NCBI GenBank assembly: GCA_030430845.1
Contig: JAUIKE010000007.1
Coordinates: forward strand, 1 to 64,000
Source: Bacteroidia bacterium
GTDB taxonomy: Bacteria > Bacteroidota > Bacteroidia > Chitinophagales > Saprospiraceae
Length of the DNA stretch: 64,000 bases
Direction: 5' to 3'
Under the pieces are notes generated by a model. It ran no database searches, was not told where the DNA came from, and saw nothing but the letters and a program-made list of their open reading frames with translations. The position numbers were made by a program, and so were the translations under genes. Positions 55,523 through 64,000 of the stretch are shown here, piece by piece (position 1 is the first letter of the stretch; each line of letters starts with the position of its first letter).

Positions 55523-56254
55523 TTAGTCATCTATCAGAATGCCGAGTGCCTGCATGGCTTTTTCGGAGGCGGTTTGTTCGGCACTCTTCTTATTATAATC
55601 GTCGGCAGTGGCCATTTTTTTACCGTTTATGACGACGGCTACTTTGAAGCGATCTCTTTTCTCGAATTTGTAACGTGCGAGTAGTTTATAGCTGACTGAG
55701 CGTCCATTTTTCTGGCACCACTCCAGTAATTGGCTCTTGTAGTTATCATCAACGGTTTCCAGTTCGTGCACATCCACGTAGTTGCGCAGTACTTTCTGGA
55801 TAACAAACTCCCGGGTTCCGGTATATCCTTTTTCGAGATAAACGGCTCCGACGAGGGCTTCAACCGCGTTTCCAAGCATAGATCGGCTCAGCCGCGTTTG
55901 GTTGTATTCGTTGAGGAGAACGTCCAGCCCCATTTTGTCACCAATTTTATTCAGCGCTTTACGCTTGACGATCTTGGAGCGCATTTTGGTGAGAAAACCT
56001 TCGTTTTTGCCAGGATATTTTTTGAAGAGGTATTCGGCAACTATGGTACCCAGCACGGCATCTCCCAGGTATTCCAGGCGCTCGTTATTTTGCATGGCAT
56101 AGGCCTTTTCGGAGGAAGTAGATTTGTGAGAAAACGCTAATTTGAAGATTTTCAAATTGGCAGGGGTGAACCCCAGCAAAGGCCTCAATTTTCTGGTAAA
56201 ATTTTTATCCTTCGAGATATAATAATTGTAGAATTTAAATATGGTCCGGATCAC
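55523..56254 (-). CDS. rnc: Ribonuclease III
   Basis: A 243-residue double-strand RNA endonuclease. The catalytic domain has the signature NNERLEYLGDAVLGTIVAEYLF near residues 54-75 and RSMLGNAVEALVGAVYLEKGY. A C-terminal dsRNA-binding domain starts near 160 (DNYKSQLLEWCQKNGR ... KKSAEQTASEKAMQAL). There is no ATG in range. The GTG at 56254 (MIRTIFKFYN) gives the N-terminus usual for Bacteroidota; a second GTG at 56260 is used by the track. It lies downstream of acpP and fabF, the usual order, but with a 450-bp gap. Confidence 0.95.
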   Translation of the reverse strand: MIRTIFKFYNYYISKDKNFTRKLRPLLGFTPANLKIFKLAFSHKSTSSEKAYAMQNNERLEYLGDAVLGTIVAEYLFKKYPGKNEGFLTKMRSKIVKRKALNKIGDKMGLDVLLNEYNQTRLSRSMLGNAVEALVGAVYLEKGYTGTREFVIQKVLRNYVDVHELETVDDNYKSQLLEWCQKNGRSVSYKLLARYKFEKRDRFKVAVVINGKKMATADDYNKKSAEQTASEKAMQALGILIDD

Positions 56255-56260
56255 GTACAC

Positions 56261-56708
56261 ACACAGTTAAATCATTACAAGAAAAACCTTCCACAATCTG
56301 TTAATCATCAATACACTACCTGTAAAGTGGAGTAGGCCAAATAAACCTGTGGTTTTTTGATCACTCCCTTCAGTGAAGTAAAGATGCAGATTGCTGTTTC
56401 GGTCAGTCTTGTAATTACAGTTATGGATAAAACAACCATAGGTAAGATCGGAAAGCAAGAGGTAGGAAACGGAAAGAGAATCCGAAAAATTCATATTTAG
56501 ATAAATAGCGGAAGAAACATTCAGTTTAAGCCACTTATCTAAATACCTGAAAAATTACAGCACCTCGCCTTCAAATCTTGAAACAAATGCTTGTTCATTT
56601 CATATATAAGCATAAAAATAGGATAAAGAATTCAATTTATTCCTATCCTTATATAGAAAAATAAATAAGAGTGCAGGCCTAATAGCCTGTACTCTTATTA
56701 AAACAACC
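56261..56708. other. Spacer between fabF and rnc
   Basis: About 450 bp. The minus ORF at 56267-56494 shows no family pattern and is not called. There is an inverted pair ATTTAGATAA / TTATCTAAAT at 56495-56544 and the fabF terminator at 56664-56699. The promoter of rnc is presumably here. Confidence 0.45.
56664..56699 (-). terminator. Terminator of fabF
   Basis: AATAAGAGTGCAGGC-CTAATA-GCCTGTACTCTTATT is a 15-bp stem with one wobble, ten bases past the fabF stop codon. Confidence 0.75.
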
Positions 56709-57962
56709 TTATTCTTCCCATTTTTTGAAAATAACAGAAGAGTTATGGCCACCAAAACCAAAGGTGTTACTTATGGCGGCTTTCACTTCTCTTTCCTGAG
56801 CTTGGTTGAAGGTAAGGTTCAGCTTATTATCTAGCTCAGGGTCATCTGTGAAGTGATTAATGGTGGGCGGAATGAAACTATGTTGAATAGCCAGGATACA
56901 GGCAATAGCCTCAATAGCGCCGGCCGCACCCAGCAAGTGCCCTGTCATGGATTTGGTAGAACTGATATTCAATTTATAGGCGTGTTCGCCGAATACTTGC
57001 TGGATGGCCTTTACCTCTGCGATGTCTCCTAAGGGAGTTGAAGTGCCGTGTACATTGACATAATCAATATCCTCAGGCCCCATTTTAGCATCTTCCAGCG
57101 TGATTTTCATAACATTCCGAGCACCCAATCCTTCTGGATGGGGGGCTGTTATATGGTAGGCGTCGGCAGTAGCGCCGCCACCGACAATTTCGGCATAAAT
57201 TTTCGCACCTCTCTTTTTGGCATGTTCCAACTCCTCCAGGATCAAAGCGCCGCCACCTTCACCCAGCACAAAACCATCGCGGTCCAGGTCGAAAGGGCGG
57301 GAAGCAGTTGCATAATCGTCATTCCGGGTAGAAAGCGCCTTCATAGCATTAAAACCACCTATCCCGGTTTTTACAACGGTTGCTTCCGAACCACCTGCCA
57401 CAACGATGTCATTTCTTCCCAGTCGGATATAGTCAAATGCATTGATAATGGCATGAGATGAAGAGGCGCAGGCCGAAACAGTTGCATAATTTACTCCACG
57501 AAATCCGTATTTGATAGAAATATGCCCGGCGGCGATGTCGGAGATCATCTTCGGGATCATAAAAGGATTATATCTTGGGATGCCGTTTCCGGTGGCGTAT
57601 TCTGTTATCTCTTTCTCCAGAGATTGCAGCCCGCCAATTCCGGAGCCCCAGATGACACCGATGCGATCTTTGTTGAGGTCATCCAGTACGCTATCCAGTC
57701 CGGCGTCCGTCACAGCTTCGTCGGCTGTTACCAGGGCAAACTGAGAAAAGCGATCTATTCGACGGGCTTCGCGGCGGTCAATAAATGCCTCGGGATCAAA
57801 ATTTTTAACCTCACACGCAAATTGTGTCTTGAACTCAGAGGCGTCAAATTGTGTGATCAGGTTCGCTCCGCTTATGCCGTTTTTTAATCCCTGAAGATAT
57901 TCTTCTTTATTATTACCTATAGGCGTCAATGCCCCTATACCTGTGATTACAACCCTTTTCAT
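56709..57962 (-). CDS. fabF: Beta-ketoacyl-ACP synthase II
   Basis: A 417-residue KAS II elongating fatty acids by condensation of malonyl-ACP with acyl-ACP. The catalytic Cys is in VSACASSSHAIINAF near residue 164, and the two His are in VHGTSTPLGD and MTGHLLGAAGAIEA. Opening RRVVITGIGALTPIG-like residues (MKRVVITGIGALTPIGNN) and the closing NTFGFGGHNSSVIF are typical. It follows acpP on the same strand. Confidence 0.97.
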   Translation of the reverse strand: MKRVVITGIGALTPIGNNKEEYLQGLKNGISGANLITQFDASEFKTQFACEVKNFDPEAFIDRREARRIDRFSQFALVTADEAVTDAGLDSVLDDLNKDRIGVIWGSGIGGLQSLEKEITEYATGNGIPRYNPFMIPKMISDIAAGHISIKYGFRGVNYATVSACASSSHAIINAFDYIRLGRNDIVVAGGSEATVVKTGIGGFNAMKALSTRNDDYATASRPFDLDRDGFVLGEGGGALILEELEHAKKRGAKIYAEIVGGGATADAYHITAPHPEGLGARNVMKITLEDAKMGPEDIDYVNVHGTSTPLGDIAEVKAIQQVFGEHAYKLNISSTKSMTGHLLGAAGAIEAIACILAIQHSFIPPTINHFTDDPELDNKLNLTFNQAQEREVKAAISNTFGFGGHNSSVIFKKWEE

Positions 57963-58103
57963 AACGTAATACCATTTAGAAGAGAAGCGGAAAAAACGTT
58001 TTCCACAAAATAAGAAAGCAATGAGATTGGATTCTATTCAGTGAGTGCGAATTGAGCACAAGGCTCAATCCGCACTACTATACCTTTCGATTTAAAAGTA
58101 AAT

Positions 58104-58343
58104 CTAAGATTTTGAATTAGATTCGAGGTAATCGATAGCCTGACCTACAGTCTGAATATTTTCAGCCTGATCGTCGGGAATAGCAATATCAAATTCTTTC
58201 TCGAATTCCATAATCAATTCGACTGTGTCGAGTGAGTCAGCTCCTAAATCATTGGTGAAACTTGCTTCAGGTGTAACTTCAGATGCTTCTACACCTAATT
58301 TGTCGACAATGATTTTACTTACTCTTTCTGCAATGTTAGACAT
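58104..58343 (-). CDS. acpP: Acyl carrier protein
   Basis: A 79-residue ACP. The phosphopantetheine attachment Ser is in [16 protein letters not shown], and the protein is acidic throughout ([17 protein letters not shown] at the start, [10 protein letters not shown] at the end). It precedes fabF by 140 bp on the same strand. Confidence 0.98.
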   Translation of the reverse strand: MSNIAERVSKIIVDKLGVEASEVTPEASFTNDLGADSLDTVELIMEFEKEFDIAIPDDQAENIQTVGQAIDYLESNSKS

Positions 58344-58780
58344 AGTATGACCTTTAATGGTTTACGAATGCTTCTGCAAAGAAAGTGATAACTCCTTTCA
58401 ATACCAAGATTTTTATTTTTTTTTTTGCCTGCTCACCAAAGATTGGTTGTTGTAATGGTTTGTAAATCTGGTGTTTATGTAGGTTTTGTGCCTTCAAAAA
58501 GCCCCTGCTTGAAGCTTAGCGGAAGTGGGCGTATACCTGCATTTTTTGTTCTTTTTCTGACTTTTTGGGCTGGTTTCTATACAATTGTTGCCATTTGGGT
58601 TTTGGGCCGTTCATTTTTCCTCAACTCAATAAGCAGGTTAAAGCTAATTCGATCTGGAAAACTGTGATTTTGTTCTAAATAACAAAAACTTAAACTAACA
58701 GAATCTGGAATCATTTGAAAATTCAGTAAGATAAGCGTACTTTTACTCTTGTATTATTGTAAAAAATACACTTAGTGAGC
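58344..58780. other. Divergent region between acpP and pyk
   Basis: About 435 bp hold the promoters of both genes. On the minus strand TTTCTTTG (plus CAAAGAAA at 58377-58384) is one base off the TAnnTTTG motif and suits acpP. On the plus strand TACTCTTG at 58744-58751 is one base off and suits pyk. The plus ORF at 58425-58667 is not supported. Confidence 0.45.
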
Positions 58781-60277
58781 ATGGAATCTAAAGAGCTAAA
58801 AGCACCCGAAATTAATTTGACTAACCAAAATCCGGAACCTAAGATGAAAATCGACGATCAACAAAACACAAAAATCCTGGCTACGGTCGGTCCGGCTTCC
58901 AGTTCTTATGAAACATTGGTAGAGCTGGTAAAGGCCGGAGTAGATGTTTTTCGTCTTAATTTTTCACATGGTACCCATGAAGATCATATGCAGGTCATTA
59001 ATCATGTGACCTATATTAATGAAAAATTTGGCTTACATATTGGCATTCTGGCCGATTTGCAGGGACCGAAGCTTCGTGTTGGGGAAATTGAAAATAACGC
59101 ATTGGAAATTAAAGAAGGCGATATATTAACCTTCGTGAATGAGAAGTGTGTGGGGAATATGGAGAAAATCTATATGAGCTACGAACAATTTGCAGAAGAT
59201 GTAGAGGTTGGCGAACGCGTATTAGTGGACGACGGTAAATTGGTCTTCGAAATAGTAGAAACCAATAAAAAGGATGTTGTAAAACTCAAGGTATTATTTG
59301 GAGGGGTGCTTTCATCCAGAAAGGGAGTTAACCTGCCAAACACCAAAATTTCTTTACCGTCTTTAACCGAAAAGGACTTAAAAGACCTCGATTTTATTCT
59401 GACACAACCAGTGAACTGGATTGCCCTTTCTTTCGTACGATCACCTGAAGATCTGCATGACCTTCGCAGAAGACTGGACGAGGCCAATCATCCGGCCAAG
59501 ATTATGGCTAAGATTGAAAAGCCAGAAGCCATCGATCGCATTGATGCCATTATCCAGGCATCAAATGCTGTTATGGTAGCAAGGGGAGACCTTGGTATCG
59601 AGGTGCCGATGGAACGTTTGCCGATGATTCAGAAAAATATCATTGCAAAGTGTATACAACGGGCCCGCCCTGTTGTAGTCGCTACCCAAATGATGGATAG
59701 TATGATCCAGAACCCCAGTCCCACCAGAGCAGAAATTACAGATGTGGCCAATGCAGTCTTTGACGGAGCTGATGCCGTTATGCTGAGCGGGGAAACTTCC
59801 GTCGGGAAACACCCGATCAAGGTAGTGGAAGCCATGAACCGGATCATTGCCGAGGTAGAAAAAACCTACGATCCTCCCGTCAGGCCCATTCCACCTGAAA
59901 AATCAAGAACGTATCTTTCTGATGCTATTTGCTTCACCGCTGCCCGCACCGCAGAAGAAGTAGGGGCGAAGGCCATCGTGGGCATGACGAGTTCCGGATA
60001 TACCGCTTTCAAAGTGTCGAGCTTCCGACCCAGAAAACAGCAGGTGTTCATTTTTTCTGATCGAATGCATATGCTGGCTACCCTCAACCTGGTTTGGGGG
60101 GTTCGTTGCTTTTATTATGATCGCTTTACCTCAACGGATGAAACCATCAATGATGTAAATGCAATCTTAAAAGCAGCAGGTAAGATCGAAAAAGATGATG
60201 TGCTGATCAACACCGGAAGCATGCCGATCCACAAGCGTCATCGTACCAATATGCTAAGGGTAACGGTAGTAGAGTAA
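58781..60277 (+). CDS. pyk: Pyruvate kinase
   Basis: A 498-residue glycolytic enzyme converting PEP and ADP to pyruvate and ATP. An N-terminal extension of about 25 residues precedes TKILATVGPASSSYETL. The barrel has VFRLNFSHGTHEDH, ADLQGPKLRVGEI, the active-site Lys and Glu in MAKIEKPEAIDRID, and MVARGDLGIEVPMERLPMIQK. The B domain sits at about 92-190. The C-terminal domain (YLSDAICFTAARTAEEV) is complete. The track uses GTG 58775; the ATG at 58781 is preferred. Confidence 0.97.
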   Translation: MESKELKAPEINLTNQNPEPKMKIDDQQNTKILATVGPASSSYETLVELVKAGVDVFRLNFSHGTHEDHMQVINHVTYINEKFGLHIGILADLQGPKLRVGEIENNALEIKEGDILTFVNEKCVGNMEKIYMSYEQFAEDVEVGERVLVDDGKLVFEIVETNKKDVVKLKVLFGGVLSSRKGVNLPNTKISLPSLTEKDLKDLDFILTQPVNWIALSFVRSPEDLHDLRRRLDEANHPAKIMAKIEKPEAIDRIDAIIQASNAVMVARGDLGIEVPMERLPMIQKNIIAKCIQRARPVVVATQMMDSMIQNPSPTRAEITDVANAVFDGADAVMLSGETSVGKHPIKVVEAMNRIIAEVEKTYDPPVRPIPPEKSRTYLSDAICFTAARTAEEVGAKAIVGMTSSGYTAFKVSSFRPRKQQVFIFSDRMHMLATLNLVWGVRCFYYDRFTSTDETINDVNAILKAAGKIEKDDVLINTGSMPIHKRHRTNMLRVTVVE

Positions 60278-60575
60278 TATAGTCTCAAATCTCCTCAACC
60301 ATATTTTGGGGTTGGGGTTGGGTAAAAACCAGAAACGAGTTTTTACCCAACCCTAACCCCTCATTTTTTTATGCCAAACAACAACTCCTGCAATACTCTT
60401 TACGTTGAATAAGAAAGATAAAGGCCTAAAAACCTTAAGGATAGTTCTAAAGTATCGTTAAAGTTGACTAATTTTTTCGTGTGGGTATCTTTTTATTCAG
60501 AACTTACCTTATTAAATTGATCATCCCCGGGTTTGGGGGAAAAGGATTAAATGGATTTTTTCAACATCAACAGAT
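60278..60575. other. Spacer after pyk with a repeat hairpin
   Basis: About 300 bp. The first part is the hairpin at 60308-60361. The rest is AT-rich and should hold the promoter of the TPR gene; TATCTTTT near 60487 is one base off the -7 motif. Confidence 0.4.
60308..60361. terminator. Hairpin after pyk, variant of the GTTGTGTAAAA repeat
   Basis: GGGGTTGGGGTTGGGTAAAAAC / GTTTTTACCCAACCCTAACCCC pairs with one bulge around CAGAAACGA. Compared with other copies GTTGTG reads GTTGGG, with a matching CCC on the other arm, and the loop keeps the AACGAG motif. It lies about 30 bp past the pyk stop. Confidence 0.75.
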
Positions 60576-62288
60576 ATGCAACCAAAAATATACTTAGGAT
60601 GTTTCCTGATCTTACTGTGCTTACTAGGAGGAAATCCCCTAATAGGTCAAGACAAGGTGTCGGAATCAGAAGTTCAGGTTCAGAAGTCGTTTATTGAAGG
60701 GAAAAAACAGCATTTATTAGGCAACCTGGACAAAGCATTGGAAATTTATGAAGAGATCTGGCGGGATCATTCAGATATTTCAGCCCTTGCTTTTGAAATT
60801 GCACGCCTGTACGTTGAAAAAGAAGACTTGAGTAAAGCTTTAGAATATACAAAGAATGCCCTCGAACTGGAGCCGACGAATCTGTGGTATCTCAAATTTC
60901 AGGCAGATGCTTTTGAGCAGATGGGGCAAAATGCTGATGCGGCCAGGGTTTACGAACAAATCGCGACCATTACGCCCGAAGAAGAGGACGTTTATGATAA
61001 ATGGGCTTTCTTACTAACTAAGGGAGGTCAGATCGATGAAGCCATTGATGTATACGATAAGGCAGAAGAACGATTTGGAATTAATGAAGACATCATTCGG
61101 CAAAAATATACCTTATACCTCGGCTCCGGGAAGGAGAAGAAAGCCGAGAAAGAGCTGGAAAGATTAATAGAGACTTATCCGAAGGAAACTGTTTACCTGG
61201 AAATGCTGGCCGGGTTTTATGAACAGGTCAAACGGCCGGATGATGCTCAGGAAGTTTTCAAAAAAATCCTCAAGCTGGATCCTGAAAACACCAAAGCTCA
61301 ATTAGCACTGGCAGGGCAATCCGCCGCTCAAAGCGATGAGATCCGATTCCTGGAATCCCTGAATGAGGTTTTCCAAAACGAAGAAGTACAGATTGAGATG
61401 AAAATCCAGCGCATACAACCACTTATTAATAAGGCAGTCAAGGAAAAGGATCAATCGATCCTGACAAAGATATTAGAGTTGAGCACCCTACTTGAACAAA
61501 CACATTCAAGCAAGGCTGAGGCTTTTTTCTTATCTGCTCGTATGCTGGAAGCATCCGAACGTATGGAAGAGGCCGAATCGAAATACCAGGAAGCATTGGA
61601 CCTGGATGATACAAGTTTTGACTATTGGGAAGCTTTGATGCGACTTCAGTGGTCGGAACATAAGTATAAGGCATTGTCCAACAGTTCTATGGATGCTATG
61701 GATGTATTTCCAAATCAGCCCATTTGTTATTATTATCACGGGCGGAGCTTATCGGCTCTGGGAGAGGGCAACGCGGCTTTGTCGGTACTCGATCAGGCCC
61801 TCTTGATGTCGGAAAGTAATAAGCCTTTGCTTCAGAAAATCCACCTGGCTCTGGCAGAAGCCTGGGAAGCCGAACAAAAAACAGAGCAGGTCCTTCAGGC
61901 TTATAAAGAGGCGCTCAAGGTGGATGCCGATAATGTTGAGGCGCTCAGCGCTTACGCATTCTACCTGGCCCGTACAGAACAAAAGCTGGATGAGGCATTG
62001 GGAATGGCCGAAAAGGCGGTGAAAAAAAATGAAGAGAGCGCTGTGGCTTACCAAGGTCTGGCCTGGGTGAAATACCGGAAAGGAGCGTATAAAGATGCCC
62101 AAAAAGCCATGGAAAGTGCCATGAACTTTGGATTGTCAAAGGACCCTAAAGCCCTGGAACAATTTGGAGACATTCTGTACCAGCTGGGCGATCAGGAACA
62201 GGCACTCGAATACTGGAATAAGGCCAAAATGAACGGCAGTACCTCTAAGGTCCTGGATAAAAAAATTAGTGAAAAACGATTGTATTAA
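60576..62288 (+). CDS. Exported TPR protein
   Basis: A 570-residue protein with a signal peptide (YLGCFLILLCLLGGNPLIGQ) and about ten or more tetratricopeptide repeats from residue 30 to the end, for example LALAFEIARLYVEKEDLSKALEY-like helices, LKILKLDPENTKAQLALAG and AYQGLAWVKYRKGAYKDAQKAM. It likely scaffolds envelope assembly in the periplasm or at the outer membrane. It is followed directly by the DUF4292 lipoprotein gene and an EnvC-like gene, an order often seen in Bacteroidota. Confidence 0.9.
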   Translation: MQPKIYLGCFLILLCLLGGNPLIGQDKVSESEVQVQKSFIEGKKQHLLGNLDKALEIYEEIWRDHSDISALAFEIARLYVEKEDLSKALEYTKNALELEPTNLWYLKFQADAFEQMGQNADAARVYEQIATITPEEEDVYDKWAFLLTKGGQIDEAIDVYDKAEERFGINEDIIRQKYTLYLGSGKEKKAEKELERLIETYPKETVYLEMLAGFYEQVKRPDDAQEVFKKILKLDPENTKAQLALAGQSAAQSDEIRFLESLNEVFQNEEVQIEMKIQRIQPLINKAVKEKDQSILTKILELSTLLEQTHSSKAEAFFLSARMLEASERMEEAESKYQEALDLDDTSFDYWEALMRLQWSEHKYKALSNSSMDAMDVFPNQPICYYYHGRSLSALGEGNAALSVLDQALLMSESNKPLLQKIHLALAEAWEAEQKTEQVLQAYKEALKVDADNVEALSAYAFYLARTEQKLDEALGMAEKAVKKNEESAVAYQGLAWVKYRKGAYKDAQKAMESAMNFGLSKDPKALEQFGDILYQLGDQEQALEYWNKAKMNGSTSKVLDKKISEKRLY

Positions 62289-62289
62289 T

Positions 62290-63108
62290 ATGGGAAAGGT
62301 CTTTTCAACAGCACTCAAGTCAAATTTCATCCAAGGGCGTCCTTATGGAATTGCTATTCTCTGGGCTATTCTTCTGGTGTTCTTGGTAAGCTCCTGCGGC
62401 AGCGGCAGGAAATTAAATAAGGAAGAAAACCTGGAAAAGAAAAAGCTGGAGGAGATCTACAGGAAGATCGGAGAGCGGCAACTCAGCTCTGAGTGGATGG
62501 ATGCCCGGGCAAGGATCAAATATGAGGATTCGGATATGCAAGTAGGAGCTACTGCCTATATACGCGTAAAAAAAGACAGCGTGATCTGGGTCTCGGTCAG
62601 AAAACTGGGATTTGAGGTGGCTCGTGTACTGGTTCAGCAGGATTCCGTTTTTGTGCTGGATCGCCTCAATAACGAATACATGAAAAAGCCCATTTCCGCT
62701 ATCAAAGAATACATTGAATTGCCGGCTAATTTCCAGATGATTCAGGCCCTGGTATACGGGCATCCGGTGTTTTTTTCTGCTCAGCGGCCTTCCGTTGTGA
62801 TCGAAGATAGAAACTACAAGCTGTCCGTGAATACAACTGACCTGAAATCACAATACCTCATTGATGAGGACTTCTTGTTAAAAAGCGTTGATCTGTTGGA
62901 AATACGCACCGGTCAATCCTTCGCAGTACAGTTTGATGATTATCAAATTGAAGAAGGTAATCAGAATTTTTCGTATATTCGTTTGTTTAAGATGAATAGT
63001 CCGGCTAGCGGTCAGGCAAGCCTGGACGTCAAGTTTTCGAAAGTAGAATTTAATGTCCCAAAGAACATAAGTTTTGAAATTCCAGACAAATATACAAAAG
63101 TGGATTAA
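62290..63108 (+). CDS. DUF4292 lipoprotein (LolB-like fold)
   Basis: A 272-residue lipoprotein with signal IAILWAILLVFLVSSC. The body fits DUF4292: WMDARARIKYEDSDMQVGATAYIRVKKDSVIWVSVRKLGFEVARVLV and DSVFVLDRLNNEYMKKPISAI, followed by a beta-rich half. Such proteins resemble the half-barrel lipid carriers LolA/LolB and may bind lipoprotein or lipid, which is an inference. The track start is a GTG inside the TPR gene; the ATG at 62290, one base past the TPR stop, is preferred. Confidence 0.88.
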   Translation: MGKVFSTALKSNFIQGRPYGIAILWAILLVFLVSSCGSGRKLNKEENLEKKKLEEIYRKIGERQLSSEWMDARARIKYEDSDMQVGATAYIRVKKDSVIWVSVRKLGFEVARVLVQQDSVFVLDRLNNEYMKKPISAIKEYIELPANFQMIQALVYGHPVFFSAQRPSVVIEDRNYKLSVNTTDLKSQYLIDEDFLLKSVDLLEIRTGQSFAVQFDDYQIEEGNQNFSYIRLFKMNSPASGQASLDVKFSKVEFNVPKNISFEIPDKYTKVD

Positions 63109-64000
63109 GGCCTCCTTCCTTCTGTTGTTGGTATTGGCAGTCTCAGGCCCGCTAGCTGCCCAGAATCGACGTGATCTGGAGGAAAAGAGGAAACAATTGC
63201 TGAAAGAAATAGAAGAAACGAATACCCGCTTAAAAGAAACACAGCAAAATAAAGCTGCTACACTTGAGCGCTATTTGGCTATCAAGCAAAAGATCAAAAA
63301 GCGCCAGCAACTCGTTCAAACTCTGAAACAAGAGATCGAACATGCAGATTCCAGCATCGCTCGCACCGAAGAAGTCATCTCTTCCCTGGAGGAAGACGTG
63401 GACGAGCTGAAAGTGGAATACGCTCAAACTATTCAAACTGCCTACCGCCTGAAAATGAACAAAGGAATGGTTTTGTTTTTATTTTCTGCCCGGGACATGA
63501 ATGATGCATTCCGAAGATGGCAGTATGTTCGTCAATACAATAAGTATCGCAAACGCCAGGCCTCCCTCATACTGGAAACCCAGGATATGTTGGCATCCAA
63601 GGCCGAACAAATGCAGAATAAAAAAGTTGAGAAAGAAAGCCTCTTGTCTTCCCAGGAGCAGCAAAGTACTTTGCTGCAGTCGGAACTAATTGTGAAGAAT
63701 AATTTGTTAAAAGATTTGAAGAGTAGTGAAACAAGGCTGGCTACAGAACTGGAGAAGCAGGAAAGAGCGCATCAACAACTAAATACCGCTATCGAAAGCG
63801 TTATTCGCGAAGAAGTCGCAAAAATGAAAAAAGAGGCCAGAAAGCCTGAAGCAGTTAGGGTAGGAACTTCTGAAAATAAAAAAGTGGCAGATGCCGCCTC
63901 CCTTAGTGTTTCTTTTTCTCAATTGAAAGGACGCTTACCCTGGCCGGTAGAGATGGGAGAAATTACCAAATATTTTGGAACACAGCCCCATCCTACACTG
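63074..64000 (+). CDS. EnvC-like murein hydrolase activator / M23 peptidase, partial
   Basis: The gene runs off the right edge, so the ORF track omits it. The open frame after a stop at 63068 gives a TTG start at 63074 (MKFQTNIQKWIKASFLLLLV), a good signal peptide ending in PLAAQ, overlapping the DUF4292 end by 35 bases. A long coiled coil follows (EEKRKQLLKEIEETNTRLKE ... ELEKQERAHQQLNTAIESV), including TAYRLKMNKGMVLFLFSARDMNDAFRRWQYVRQYNKYR, typical of EnvC. The M23 LytM domain begins at the edge (LKGRLPWPVEMGEITKYFG). Such proteins activate amidases for cell separation or cut peptidoglycan. Confidence 0.88.
   Translation, partial: MKFQTNIQKWIKASFLLLLVLAVSGPLAAQNRRDLEEKRKQLLKEIEETNTRLKETQQNKAATLERYLAIKQKIKKRQQLVQTLKQEIEHADSSIARTEEVISSLEEDVDELKVEYAQTIQTAYRLKMNKGMVLFLFSARDMNDAFRRWQYVRQYNKYRKRQASLILETQDMLASKAEQMQNKKVEKESLLSSQEQQSTLLQSELIVKNNLLKDLKSSETRLATELEKQERAHQQLNTAIESVIREEVAKMKKEARKPEAVRVGTSENKKVADAASLSVSFSQLKGRLPWPVEMGEITKYFGTQPHPTL

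Noticed and set aside
56267-56494. 75-residue ORF in frame just upstream of rnc
   Set aside because: It ends in a stop nine bases before the rnc start and does not resemble RNase III or any small protein that I know; more likely the rnc leader.
58425-58667. 80-residue plus-strand ORF between acpP and pyk
   Set aside because: Random-looking translation overlapping the likely promoters of both genes.
1-64000. tRNA, rRNA or complete insertion sequence
   Set aside because: No cloverleaf with GGTTC-type arm, no rRNA-like stretch and no transposase or integrase ORF was found by reading; a small tRNA could still be missed without a scan.

Overview
The window is chromosomal DNA of a Bacteroidota bacterium, most likely from the Saprospiria/Lewinella-like side of the phylum. 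Supporting signs are a type IX secretion (T9SS)-style C-terminal domain on a pectate lyase, Bacteroidota promoter motifs (TAnnTTTG), weak Shine-Dalgarno use, the acpP-fabF-rnc and rplM-rpsI-rpsB-tsf-pyrH gene orders, DUF4292/DUF4097/GtrA/TPR envelope genes, and a mevalonate-pathway cluster (type 2 IPP isomerase, HMG-CoA reductase, GHMP kinase). No rRNA, tRNA, CRISPR array or complete insertion sequence was seen. This lineage call is an inference from content, not a phylogeny.

Layout. 0-5 kb: a two-TM protein, a NatA/NatB-like ABC exporter and a secreted Gln/Pro-rich coiled-coil protein. 5.6-9.2 kb: dnaB interrupted by a 429-residue intein with a LAGLIDADG endonuclease, then a pseudouridine synthase. 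9.2-16.3 kb, minus strand: GtrA, a 5'(3')-deoxyribonucleotidase, a small MLI-like protein, pirin, L-serine dehydratase, an ECF sigma factor with a small cysteine-free anti-sigma-like partner, and an HD-domain protein. 16.5-18.7 kb: an HtrA-type protease and ComF. 19.2-22.6 kb: the translation operon. 23.4-27 kb: the mevalonate genes. 27-36 kb: envelope and polysaccharide genes (outer-membrane-like protein, OmpA lipoprotein, PL1 pectate lyase, GH3 glycosidase, CotH-like protein). 36-40 kb: NifU-like protein, then an ECF sigma, a HEAT anti-sigma-like protein and two exported HHGD-repeat proteins. 40-44.5 kb: a stress island (DUF4112, rhodanese, CBS, two universal stress proteins). 44.5-55.4 kb: acyl-CoA dehydrogenase, P450, a cyclase-TPR-AraC fusion, MDR oxidoreductase, methyltransferase, small envelope proteins and a SWIM-family protein without its zinc finger. 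55.5-64 kb: rnc-fabF-acpP, pyruvate kinase, TPR protein, DUF4292 lipoprotein and the start of an EnvC-like M23 protein that runs off the edge.

The most unusual layer is non-coding. Intergenic spaces hold very long perfect inverted repeats. One dispersed family has several copies, with the core GGTTGTGTAAAAA...TTTTTACACAACC often wrapped around an inner hairpin (CGTTTTAAGAAAAAAAC...). Its inner stem changes on both arms together between copies. Other hairpins are gene-specific, 20-32 bp long, and overlap or directly abut stop codons. There is also a REP-like repeat (three copies, two of them an inverted doublet) and two blocks of GC-rich palindromic repeats. Together these suggest a genome where inverted repeats at gene ends are kept perfect, either by selection for RNA structure or by template-switch repair.

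Gene cooperation: the mevalonate genes form one co-directional unit for isoprenoid precursors. The pectate lyase and GH3 enzyme would act on plant or algal polysaccharide outside the cell, and a LacI-type palindrome sits before the GH3 gene. The two ECF sigma factors are each followed by a likely membrane or soluble antagonist. The acyl-CoA dehydrogenase promoter carries two copies of a GCGAATTTTCGC palindrome that look like operators.
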